Made by a program: the position numbers and the translations under genes. This document shows, one piece after another, positions 1 through 10,889 of a stretch of DNA of 64,000 bases. How positions within the stretch are numbered: position 1 is the first letter of the stretch; each line of letters opens with the position of its first letter. The stretch is from Epiperipatus broadwayi (taxonomy: Eukaryota; Onychophora; Udeonychophora; Euonychophora; Peripatidae): the NCBI GenBank assembly GCA_028023455.1, contig JAQFVV010006714.1:124001-188000 (forward strand). Reading direction: 5' to 3'. The notes beneath the pieces were generated by a model that was not told the DNA's origin, ran no database searches, and was given only the letters and a program-made list of their open reading frames with translations.

Positions 1-1104
1 ATTGTAAAATATTGCACTTTATCGTTTTTAATTCTGTTTAAATTATAACTAATTACAAGTAAGTGTTTTCTAATATCTTCGTGTTAACTAATAGTGTTAA
101 ATTGACAATTTATTTCTTCTATTTTTAATTTTTTGTTTAATTTTAAAATTTCCATTATTTATGTAAAAAAATATATACTACTGGAAAAAAAAATCAAATG
201 TGGCTAATCTAAATAGTCACAGTATAAAATAAACAAAACTAATATTGCAAAAACTTCAGTGAAGATAAATGAATAATTATTGAAAATAGTAAATAACATA
301 TAAAGTTTTTAAAAACAAAGATTAAGAAATCATTAGCTGGTAATTAGATTAGCGATATATAGCTGCTTGTAAAGAAAGTTTTTAACTTTCTATAAACTCT
401 CAGCAACATGAGTGAAGGCTCTTCAATGATGCGAAATCAGAAGGGAGAAGGTCTTGAAGATACATCACTCAACTAAGTTCTCTGCAAGTGAGAATATCTG
501 ATTGCCATGTTATAACCATGATGTTTTGCAAAAAATTTAATAGTCTATATGCTAACCAATTCTGATTATATTTTTTGCACATTATATTTTTTACTATTAA
601 ATAGTAAAGCACTGAGTTTTGGGCCCATTATTTTGAAAGGATAAAGAATTAGAAGATGCATTGTATGGATTAATTGTGTGTGTGTGTGTGTATAATAGTA
701 ATTTGAGATTGATTTACTGTTTACAAAATATAGATAACCTTAATGAAACCAGATATGTGCATATCTGGAATAAATGCAAAGATCATATATTGGCCAAAAT
801 CAAATTTATATTTGGATATGGAGTATTGTTTAGTAGATATTGTATATTGGAAAAAGTTGAAGAACAATTTTAGCAATTTAATCTGCATGTGTACTATTCT
901 TATACAAACTTAATGATGATTTATCATGTTTGAGATAAATATATCAAAGTTATTTATAACTATCTATTAATCTAAAGATTATTATATTAATATAAGATTG
1001 GCTATAGAAGTTAAACTCGGTTAAGAATCAATATATCAGTATTATTTCATACAAACTTCATTCATGCATGCGATATTTAAAACTTTCTTTTTTAAGCATA
1101 TGTA
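1..1104. other. A+T-rich stretch without a recognisable gene
   Basis: No coding region with family resemblance is visible on either strand. The only structure noted is a short (TG)n run at 675-691. The small open frames here look like chance frames in A+T-rich DNA. Confidence 0.6.
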
Positions 1105-2605
1105 TTATTAGAATTTTAAATGAAGAAGTGAGATATGTAATTAAATGTCTGAAGAAAGGAAAGGCTCCAGGTAATGATGGAATTATAATTGATATATGAA
1201 GAAGCAGGTGAAGAAATAGAAATTTTTTTAGAAAAGTTCTATACCAAATGTCTAAATGATAAAGATGTACCAGATGATTGAAAGAATGCAGTAATAATAT
1301 TAATATTTAAAAAAGATAATAAAGAAGATATTAGAAATTACAGAGCTATCAGCCTTTTATCAGTTTTATACAAATTTTTTACCAAGATAATTACAACTCG
1401 TCTACAGAGAACATTGGATTTCCACCAACTAAGAGAACAAGCTGGATTTAAAAGTGGTTTTAGTACAGTAGATCATATTCAAGTATTGAGAGAAGTTATA
1501 GAAAGGACAAATGAATATGAGTTGTCATTATGTTTTGGATTTGTAGATTATGAAAAGGCATTTGATTCTATAAACATTTCTTCAGTGATTAAAGCATTGG
1601 ATCATCAAGGTATAGATCAAGTATATTGTCATACTTTAAAGAATATTTATAAAAATGCAACAGCCACAATTTGATTACATAATGATACTGGGAAAGTCAA
1701 CATTGAGAAGGGTGTAAGACAAGGTGACTCCATATCTCCAAAACTTTTTACAGCAGTCCTGCAAGAAGTATTTTGTGGATTAAAATGGGAAACTAAAGGA
1801 GTGGAAGTAAATGGAGATTATTTAAGTCACTTAGATTTTGCAGATAATATAGTTGTTTTTGAAAATAATGCTTCAGAGCTGCAAGAAATATTGCAGGAGT
1901 TATCAGATGTAAAAGATAAATGTTAAAAAGACTAAAGTAATGTTTATTCAATTTGCTCAAAATATGAAAATAAAGATTGATTATGATGAATTAGAAGAAG
2001 TTAACAGTTACAAATACTTTGGTCATATTATTAATACAGATGGAAACATAATGGATGAAATTAATCATAGAATTAAACTTGGAGTGCTTTTGGTAGAAAT
2101 AACTTAATACTAAAAGAAAATATGCCTATGTGTTTGAAAAGGAAGGTTTTTAACAAATGTGTTTTGCTATTTCTTACTTATGGATATGAGACTTAGACAC
2201 TTAATAGAAGAGCAATACATCGACTTCAGACCACTCAAAGCAGTATGGAGAGATGCATGCTGGGAGTAACAAGAAGAGATTGAAAATGCAATGTGTGCAT
2301 AAGAAAACAAACAGGTGTTACTGACCTCATAGAAAAAATTAAAAGATTCAAGTGGAGTTGGGCTGGACATATTGCTAGAAGAGATGATAATAGATGGACA
2401 ATTGAAGTCTTGAACTGGATTCCAAGAGATTGTAAAAGACTCAGAAAGAAACCACATGTGAGATGGATGGATGAGATGAGAAAGTGTGCAGGGGTGATGT
2501 GGAGAAAAGAAGATAAACATTGGAGAAGATGGATTGAACTTGGAAAGACCTTCATCCTGCAGTGGATTGATAATGGTTGATAATGATGATGATGATGTAT
2601 ATATT
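1105..2605 (+). pseudogene. Decayed RTE-clade LINE (reverse transcriptase to 3' end)
   Basis: This is a 5'-truncated, frameshifted copy of the reverse transcriptase part of an RTE-type non-LTR retrotransposon; intact relatives encode an endonuclease plus reverse transcriptase. Seen in order: the early RT motif with GKAPGNDGI (from 1113); the longest RT frame, 1414-1674, with QAGFKSG and the motif A segment FVDYEKAFDSI; motif B EKGVRQGDSISP (from 1705); motif C reading FADN instead of FADD (1837-1848); a KYFGHI segment near 2010; and the C-terminal frame 2293-2580 with WAGHIARR and a W-rich end. The 3' end runs into a short TGA-repeat tail (2578-2597), as RTE elements often do. Stops and frameshifts separate the pieces, and the changed catalytic Asp agrees with a dead copy. 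A second 3' fragment of the same family lies at 62512-62702 on the minus strand. Confidence 0.88.
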
Positions 2606-3441
2606 TGCTCAATGTTATTATATTTCTGAACAAATAAATAAACATCAGAAAAAATGCCAATATTTCCAAGATATAAATACAATTTTAAATATATATATTT
2701 GATAATCTGCATATATAAAAAATGACATTTAAATAAAGTTTTACTGGCTTTCTAGTGTCAGCATCACTTTAAAAGAATCAAGTCTTTGATAGATACTTGT
2801 GGCACAGCTACCACAAGACATTACAAATAACCAATCTCAGTGAGATTAATTATTTTGCCTAATGACATTTTATATAATGATCTCTCTTCCAAGTACTTTA
2901 ATAATATTTTTATATGATAATTAATACTAAAAACTATATTAAATATTATTTCTTATAAGGTCAATAATATTAGAAATTATTCATGAATATTACTAATCAA
3001 CTAATCAATACTATATCAATAGTACAAAATCAATTAAGAACAGAGATTAACTTCTAAAATTAACGAAATACAAGAATTGTTATAAAAATAAATTTTAGCA
3101 ATGTGTTTGGAGAAAAGTCAAGGAACAAAACATCATAGTAACTCATTAATAAAATCAGCTATGATTATATAAAAAAAAGGAACTGTGAACAAATAAACAA
3201 TATGGCAATTCATTAAATAAAATTATTTCAAACCATTGTTTTGGAATAATTTCAAACATTAATCCATACATGATTTATTTCACAAGTTCGATTCAAGAAG
3301 TAAGTTTTCTTCTTAATTTCCATTTAAGGAAAAAATAAACAAACAATTTCAATTTAGTTTGCAGAACGTAATCATTACATTCAATTTACCATTTTGATTT
3401 TCAAATATTTCACTTTCTAAGCAGCCACATTACTTATTAAA
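2606..3441. other. A+T-rich stretch, nothing recognised
   Basis: I see no coding similarity, RNA gene or clear repeat structure here. Confidence 0.5.
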
Positions 3442-4131
3442 CCACTAAACATCACATGATCACCATTCTTTATGTTTACCCAAGCTTTTACACAGAGGCA
3501 AAACTCTCCATATAGTAGAGCTACTCAATGCAAGCCAGAAAAATCAATGGATGCAGGAAGGTTTGTGCATAAATTTCTATATAGAGTCTACTCATCCAAT
3601 TTCCTCAGACTGTTTCTAACTTTTGGTTCATCAGTGAAGAGCCTTTGATCTGAGAGCACTGCACCTGGACCCTAGAATCTAATGCAACCCTCCAGAAACC
3701 ACCTTTTATCTTATTAGCTAACTATAAAACTTATAGTTCAAAATAAAAACACTAATGTTTTAAATTCAAGCTCATTGGCCTGTATAGTCATATAGATCTG
3801 AACTCAGTTCAGCATCCATACTTTTTGGTGTCCTTTGTTCTTTAAGAATATTATTGTGTTTTCATTTTTGATTCAAAGTTTTATACTTATCTAATAAGGT
3901 AAAAGATGGCTGCTGGAGGGTTGCATTAGATTTTAAGATCTAGGTGCAGTGCTCTCAGATCCAAGGCTCCTCATTGATAAAAGACCAAAGCTAGAAACTA
4001 GTCTGGGGATATGGATGAGCAGGCACTAGATAGAAATTTTATGCACAAACCTACCTGCATGCATTGATTACTCTGGCTTTCCATGAGTGGCACTACAGTA
4101 TGGAGAGTTTTGCCTTTATGTAATGTGACTT
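3442..4131. mobile_element. Fold-back (long inverted-repeat) element
   Basis: Two arms of about 215 bp, 3497-3713 and 3897-4114, are clearly inverted copies of each other. The outermost paired words are ggcaaaactctccat on the left and atggagagttttgcc on the right. The spacer is centred on the palindrome ctgaactcagttcag near 3797. The left arm is preceded by ccactaaacatcacatgat, which is also the terminal sequence of the MITE at 16590 and occurs at 58171; the matching right end is missing here. A second copy, with left arm and spacer only, lies at 16188-16580. There is no coding capacity, so this is probably a non-autonomous DNA element. Superfamily not assigned. Confidence 0.72.
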
Positions 4132-4487
4132 ATGTATAGTACTCATCAGCTGCAATGGCTAACTACTTGAACTTAATATCATAATCTAGAAAGTATTTAT
4201 GCATACACTATTTTTTAAAATTATTCTTGTCTTAAAATAATTTTAAAATATTTTTTTTTAAATAAAAATAATCCTTAGAGCCAGAAGTACCAAAGCTCCA
4301 CTTCAATATTCTAGACTAAGAATAGAAAAACTATGATACACAGACCACATGCAGCCTACAATGCTGAATTGGCCAACTAATGCATATATATATATGATGT
4401 CAAATATTAATAATTTTATTAGTCATTCAATAGTCTAGAGATTATCCACTATATGAATAATATTTCTGTAGGTAATTTTTACTACAC

Positions 4488-4690
4488 CACTCTCATGCAA
4501 GATAGGGACTGGTTTCTATCCACTTTTAATACCTTATGGAGAGGTGTAATTATAAACATGTGACCAAAGATGTGAAAAAAATGTATGATCCTCAAAATAC
4601 ATATTTTGTGCTAAATCAGCACTCATCAGTTGGTCCAGTCCCAATCCCTTACATGTATCTTTATTGTTGTTCAGTATATATAGATAGCTA
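4488..4690 (-). repeat. Partial copy of dispersed inverted-repeat family D
   Basis: The segment around 4604-4640 (gctaaatcagcactcatcag, then ttggtcc) matches the reverse of 46085-46394 and runs parallel to 34711-35020. It is a truncated, diverged member of the ~300-440 bp dispersed family described at 45955 and 59893. Confidence 0.6.
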
Positions 4691-5441
4691 ATTGTTACAA
4701 TTTAATTGACGAATCAAATTTACTATTTTCACAAAGTATAGATAGTTTTTATTAGTCATTCATTAGGCTAGAGATTATGCATTTAATGAATTACACTACA
4801 GAAATATTATTCCTTAACCTGGATGCCAGATATTATTCCAAAATTTTCTGGAACAGATTTTAAAAGCTTTATTTCATAAAAATTCATTGAAAATACAAAA
4901 CCATTCTGGCATGAGTACTATATTTTTTCTACTATGAGTACTACATGTATTGGAAAGTAAATATATTTTTTACATGCAATTGAGTCAGAAAAGTATGCAC
5001 ACCTCTGCTTCAGAGGCATTCCAGAACTGGGATCTTAATATCAATAAGTTCTGCCTAAAAATAACCTTTTCAGAAGACTGGCTGCAATCGAAGCCTTCAG
5101 AAAACAATTAACACAATTAGAAAAATAATACTTTTATATAAAGTTAAAACTTTGAATTGTAAAGTAACTAAGAAAACTATTATATTTTTAATAAATACTG
5201 TTTTTGTGCCATTTAGTTGTTCCAAGTAGTTCTAATGCATCCCAAAATATGATTGTTTAACTTGGTTTTTCAACATCTGTAAAATTAAGAATTTCATAAC
5301 TATTAATTATTTGAATTTTAGAAGAAAGTTTCACAATGAATTTTGGGATTATAAAAAATTTAGAATTAACCAATATTAAAACTACTACTGAAATGTCTTT
5401 CAGCAATAATTTTATTAGACTTTATAAATGTTTATACATTT
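4691..5441. other. A+T-rich stretch, nothing recognised
   Basis: No gene or distinctive repeat seen. Confidence 0.45.
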
Positions 5442-5552
5442 GTCAAGCGTTGTTAGCCGAGAGGTCATCGCAGCCGCCTTGCAAGCAAGTAGTTGATTGC
5501 AGACAGTTGTGGGTTCACCTCCAGGCTGATGCTATGACATATGGAAAAAAAA
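5442..5552 (+). mobile_element. Short tRNA-like SINE, copy a
   Basis: A ~103-nt tRNA-like unit runs from gtcaagcgttg to gatgctatgacatatgg and is followed by an A-tail. It has a D-arm/box A-like stretch (ttagccgagaggtcatc) and a T-arm/box B-like stretch (gggttcacctcc). Seven copies of the same unit occur in this window (see 14536-14637). No target duplication is obvious for this copy. Confidence 0.75.
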
Positions 5553-5689
5553 TTGGGATAGGATAAGTTTTAGTTATATTCAATGAACCAATACCAAAAA
5601 ATATTTTTCTTTGCTGAAGGAGAACCACACCCTCTTCTAGTGTCTAAAAAAGAGAGATCCATTTGTAGCTTTATCCTATCCCAATTTTT
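5548..5689. repeat. Perfect 19-bp inverted repeat around a 104-bp spacer
   Basis: The 19 bases at 5548-5566 (core ttgggataggataa) are exactly inverted at 5671-5689. The left arm begins inside the A-tail of the neighbouring SINE. The pair could be the ends of a tiny MITE or a hairpin; no target duplication was seen. Confidence 0.6.
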
Positions 5690-6244
5690 ATTTTATAATT
5701 TGATGGAAATCTATTTTTGATCATGATTTTTTATTGATTTAAGCTATTAAGTATCTGTGTTTAAACATCATTATGGGCATTGGTTACATATGAGTGTACA
5801 TATGGTGTACTACAGAGTGATCAGAATGAACGTAGTGTGATGAATAACAGCCAAAACCCTGACAAAATGTGAGATTGGCTCAAAATCTAGTGAAAGATCA
5901 TCATGTATTCTGTCCCAAGTAGTCTATATGATAGGACACTGACTCAATATGTCACTTATTATGTTAGTTTCTCTGTGCCACATCAAATATGTAGAATTTG
6001 CTTATATGAAGATTGCCTGAATCATAGTAAAGATAAAATTGGTAAAGCATTAAATTTTAATTTGATGTAAAAAAAAATATATATATTTAGGTTTTAGGGA
6101 CCAGAAATTAAAATGACATATTATGTTTCTATGGCTGATTCCTAAGTATATATCTTAAAAAAATATAAATAATATCTGATTCTCACATTTGTATAAATCC
6201 TTATATACTATTATAAATTGATTTTGCATTAGATGAATATGTAA
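5690..6244. other. A+T-rich stretch, nothing recognised
   Basis: No gene or distinctive repeat seen. Confidence 0.45.
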
Positions 6245-6320
6245 AGAAGTCTTCATAGCATAGTGATTAATTTATTCACCTGCTATACTTATGGCATTGA
6301 TTTGAATCTGAATGGTATAT
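6245..6320 (+). repeat. Degenerate tRNA-like segment
   Basis: A box A-like word (tagcatagtgattaa) is followed about 45 nt later by a box B-like word (gatttgaatctg), the usual tRNA spacing. It lies just upstream of a SINE copy. It could be a worn tRNA-derived SINE head; it is too degenerate to be a working tRNA gene. Confidence 0.35.
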
Positions 6321-6332
6321 GGAAATTTGTTA

Positions 6333-6440
6333 GTCAAGCATTGGTTGGACAGCACAGCTGCCTTGCAGGCAATTGTCCTGGTTTTGCAGGTTCACTTCCC
6401 GGCCGATGCTTTGACACATGAAAAAAATAATGAAAAAAAA
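6333..6440 (+). mobile_element. Short tRNA-like SINE, copy b
   Basis: Starts gtcaagcattgg and ends ggccgatgctttgacacatg, followed by an interrupted A-tail. Box B-like segment caggttcacttccc. The two ends pair: gtcaa-gcat-gg on the left against ccgatgctttgac on the right, giving an acceptor stem longer than a tRNA's. Confidence 0.8.
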
Positions 6441-7405
6441 ACTTGGGAAATTATTTCATCATCAGGTAACTGATTCATTGCTAACCTAGATATCCAATTA
6501 TTGCTAAATAACTGAATTTCTAGCTATGTTTAGAGAAAATGTAGCCACCACCTAATCATTGATTAACCTGATGAATATTATATTTTTCAGTAGAGATGCT
6601 GAAAAGAACTTTGTATTGCAGCAGTCTATTTAAAAAGCTCTATGAATATCAAGTCTTATCAAAGTTAGATAGACATACCTAAGGCAAACTGATCTTTCCA
6701 TCCCCCTTTACACACTTTTTTACTCTTTAATTCTAGAGTTAAAAATCTCTTGCTTTGGACCAAGCAAGTTCACAGCAATATTTATATTATCATTTTTAAA
6801 TATTTTTGATTATTATACAATTCTGTTTAGATTTTAGAACATAACACTTAAAAAAAAAAATTTGACAATATAGTGACTATTGTCTTCGATTTTATTTAAA
6901 AGAACTGTAAAATTTGATATTTTATGTTTCTTCTTTTATTACTTATTATATATAGAAACATTATTTCAAAGTTTAACATTCATTGTTTACTTTATCATTT
7001 GGGAAATGAATAGTAGACATTGAAATGTGTAACAATAAAGTGTTGCCATGTAATCGCTATTAAACTGATTCACTCATATTTCACAGTTATGTAATTAATA
7101 ACCATTAAAAAACCAACAATATTTTATTATTTATTTATAGCTGATGACTTTAGAAAAATAATCGTCGCAGAAATAAATTGTTTTAAATTATAGAATAAAA
7201 ATTAAATTAGTTTTTTAGAACTAATATATATATATATGTTGAATAGCTATATAATTATCTTTTTGGCTACATGGTAACATATAATCGTTATTAATACTTT
7301 GACATCATCATTTTAAACAATGGGCTCAGAATATATAGGTGCACGGTGCTTTTATATACATGTTCTTACTCAATTTTCATCAAAGCAATATTTTTTCTCT
7401 AAGCT
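6441..7405. other. A+T-rich stretch, nothing recognised
   Basis: No gene or distinctive repeat seen. Confidence 0.45.
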
Positions 7406-7475
7406 GTCAAACTTGCAGTTGTCCCGTGTTCGTGGGTTCGCTTCCTGGCCGATGCTTTGACACATGAAAAAAAAA
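7406..7475 (+). mobile_element. Short tRNA-like SINE, copy c (internally deleted)
   Basis: Keeps the gtcaa start, the box B region (gggttcgcttcc), the ggccgatgctttgacacatg end and an A-tail. The D-arm/anticodon half is mostly missing. Confidence 0.75.
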
Positions 7476-8021
7476 GATTTCATCGTTTTACTTATTTCAT
7501 TTGATCAATGATTTACTTTATTCTTTTGGTCAATGGCTGTTATCTTTAAATAGCACTTTTTTCACTTTGGTAACTAAATTGCCATAAATCTGGTTTATTG
7601 CACCGAATACTCACTTGGCTATTAATATTTTCTAGTATAATCACTTTGTTTAACGTCTTGATATATGTGAATTTTGTTGTCTATGTATGCGTATAATGAA
7701 TGAGCTCGGACTTAAGTCAAGTGTAATAACTAATCGACAGAGTCCTGCAGTCTAGCAATACCACACTATTGATAGTAGTTTGTGATTGATAACTACCATT
7801 TTACATATAATTTTGTTGTTATACATATGTGGTATTGATTTTATATATATTATGTCTATTCATTTTATGTATATATTATAGAAAAATAGATACTCATGAT
7901 ACATCTGTCATATTTACCTTTATGGTCATGATCTGAGGTTCAAACCTAGGCTTGGGAAAACATTGTAATATAAATAAAAAGTCTAATAGGCTTAGGCTGG
8001 CATATAACCAATTCTCTAGAC
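7476..8021. other. A+T-rich stretch, nothing recognised
   Basis: No gene or distinctive repeat seen. Confidence 0.45.
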
Positions 8022-8555
8022 CAGTGATCTTCAATCCTTGGACCGCGGATGGGTGCCGGGCCACAGAAGTTTTCTGCCAGGCCTCAGGAAAGTTTGTAAT
8101 AACAAAATAATACGAGTTTAAACTTTTAATTAATATAAACAATTTTTATTTATTTTTTTCATCTCATTTTTACCCAATTAAAAAAAAAAGAAACAGAACG
8201 AAAACAAAATCTAATCAATCATACATAAATTAATTTGTTTTTTTAGTTATCACAGATGTTTATGGGGGAGGGGGATAAAATTAAATTTTTTATTACTTTT
8301 CAAAAAAAATTAAAAATTAAAAAAAAAAAGTTTTTTATTATACAAACTCCATATATATATAATTTTATCTAGTATATTTAACGTTGTTTTGATCAGTTAT
8401 AACAATTATGCTCATCTAAGGCTAAGCAGTTTACATCTTTAAGAAAATTTATCTATAGACTTCTGCCGGTCCGAGAATCCTTATTCTTATTTTTTCCGGG
8501 CCGCAAAACCTTATCCTTATTTTTACTGGTCCGCAGGTGTGAAAAGGTTCCACAG
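8022..8555. mobile_element. hAT-type MITE
   Basis: The left end begins cagtgatcttcaat and continues into ccttggaccgcgg. The right end, read in reverse, begins ctgtggaacc and continues into cctgcggaccagt. Such ends (CAG-TGRT... with an internal GGACCGCGG block) are common in non-autonomous hAT elements of animals. The interior is A+T-rich and non-coding, with the word ggtccg/ggccg repeated near the right end. I could not find a matching 8-bp target duplication, so the exact right boundary is uncertain. Confidence 0.6.
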
Positions 8556-10889
8556 TTAGTCAGAAAATTGGTATGTAGCAACTTTTAGGTAGTGGGCAAA
8601 GTAAAAATGAAAGCAGCTAAAAACATCAATTATCATTACTTGGCAATGTTGTTGAGTATGACTTATCTCTCACCATTCTTATAAGATATTTTATATTGTC
8701 AAGAGAATTTAGGAAATTTTGGCTACAATATTTTTTTAAATGTATAAATATGCATTGGTTAATGAATTAAGGACTGCAAATAAGTCTATTGAAGAAAAAT
8801 GCGCTTAATTCTTTTTTAATGAGTGAAATTAAAAGCAAAATTAAAAGATTTAGAAGGTTGCAATATGCAAATTAAAGTAGATTAGTAAAAATAGTGTTCA
8901 ATCAAATTTTGTAGATAGACAACAAACATAGTGAGTTAGAAAGGTTTTATAATATATAGTGTTAGTAAATGGGGATTTTATTTGTATGCTTTTATGTAAA
9001 AAAAGAGAAAGAGAGAGATAAATTTGTAGAGAATATTACAGGTATAAACAAGAAAAATAAGAATAATAGGTTTATAAGAATTGTAGAGAAGCTTTGGATA
9101 TCAAGAAAAGCGGACATAAATGAGATAAGAATTTGGATTAAAGTTGTAGTTTATATAGAGATGGTAAAGACATCATGAAGATTTATTCTTGTAGTGTAGA
9201 ATACTGAAAGAGAGTCAGAATATAATATTAGGAAAGTGATAAGATTATGAAGGTGAAGAGAAGTAAAAATCCAGGTCTTTTTTTTAACACTTCATGACAA
9301 TAACCGGCAATATGAGCATAAAATATTGGATTAATAAAACACACTCTAATAAAATGGTGTAGGAAAAGTAAAAGAAATTTGTTGATGCAGGAAGTAGGAG
9401 AAATTAATGTAAACCTATTGTTTGCAGACCTAAGGGATGGTTAACTGGATATAGGGGGGAGGGGCTGGATGCTAGGATGGGGCGCGGCAGAAGGAGGCCC
9501 ATCACTGAGAGTTAGCACTGAAAAAGAGGCGCCACCCTGAGAAATTAAAACTCTACTAACAAAAATACTCACATTTGAAGAATATTATTCTCAAATGTTT
9601 ATTTACAAAAATTATTGAGAGTAGATTATTGAAAATCATATGAAGTCATATTATATCTTATTAAATGACACACACAAGCAGGCCTGCACACAAGCTCTGC
9701 TTAATATTAAAAATATAAAACAATCAAATCTATTATTTATCATGAACAATAAACTAAACATAAAGTTTATTATATTACAAATTTCATATTGTAATGTTTA
9801 TATATATATAGTACTGCTTATAGTAAACTATAAGTAACTTTCTGCTAGCAAATATATAAATAAACACACACTAAAAGTATTATAAATTAGAACTTATGTA
9901 TGTATATGCGTATATATATATATTAGATCATGTACATAATTTTGAAATCGTAAGAAACGATTATAATATTGCAAAATAAAACATTTTCTAATTTTTTATT
10001 TAAATAATAATTTGATATAAATATTCGAACGTGTATGTAATATATATTATAGAGATCGGAAGAGCACACGTAAACTTAATATAATTTTCAGTTTACTTTT
10101 TATTTTATATATTTTAATCGTTGTCAAAAGTCTATTTTTTCTGCATACTAATTAGTTTGCAAATTAATTACATAGTTTGCTTATGATGTTTATCGAATTT
10201 AAAATCTTAGTAAGAACTTGTAAAAATAATTATAATCCCAGGAAATTTCATTGAAATACGCGCCCCTGTAATTAAAAATATATATAAATGCCTGGTAAAA
10301 CTAAATTTCAATCTAAAATAATTGAGTTATTTTAAAACCTGCCATTTTTAATGTCAATGCTGAATATTTCCAATTTATTACTCCTTTTTAGGTAAAAAGT
10401 TAAACAACTTCTTCCCTCCGCGTATAGAGTTTTGTATTTTGGCGCAAGAAGTAATTTGTGTTGGACATCTAAATTACGATATATAATCTTAAGTATTAAG
10501 ATACATGATGTAAATATATAAATTAGAGTCCGTATTTATTTATTTATTACATTTGAAAATTATTTTAAAGTGCTTCATGAGTAAAAGTAATATGGAACAA
10601 AACTAAGAAAAACATCCGTACAAAATCGAAACCAAGCTGAAAAATAGCAAACAAAAAAAAAAGGGACACTAATAAATATCTTAAAATATCAACTGCTTCT
10701 GAAATAGCTAACTCAACAAGAACCAGAACCCCACATCAGTCACAGGAACGTTGAAAAATTGAACGTTTTAGTAAGAAAAGTTAGGACACAAAGTCATTGT
10801 CCAATCATCATCAAATGTGTACAAATTTAGAAGTCCAGCTGAATGGAATAAATCGATACAAACTATGTTATTTTAGTAGAATGTCAAAG
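8556..10889. other. A+T-rich stretch with one G+C-rich patch and an adapter match
   Basis: No gene recognised. A G+C-rich patch at about 9455-9545 (including ggggctggatgctagg and ggcgccaccctg) resembles the kind of terminus found at the right end of the hAT element at 13713. It might be that element's worn left end, but this is a weak inference. An Illumina adapter match lies at 10053-10071. Confidence 0.45.
10053..10071 (+). other. Illumina TruSeq adapter sequence (probable artefact)
   Basis: The 19 bases agatcggaagagcacacgt are identical to the start of the standard Illumina TruSeq read-1 adapter. They sit in otherwise A+T-rich sequence and the match stops after 19 bases. Most likely an untrimmed read end built into the assembly, not biology. 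Confidence 0.85.

Noticed and set aside
2167-2712. Minus-strand open frames over the RTE 3' region
   Set aside because: Shadows of the plus-strand RTE C-terminal frame, which has clear family motifs.
6245-6320. Functional tRNA gene
   Set aside because: Box A-like and box B-like words are present but the stems are too degenerate; kept only as a tRNA-like repeat.
8969-9178. 69-residue Lys-rich plus-strand frame
   Set aside because: No similarity I recognise, A+T-driven composition, and no coding neighbours.
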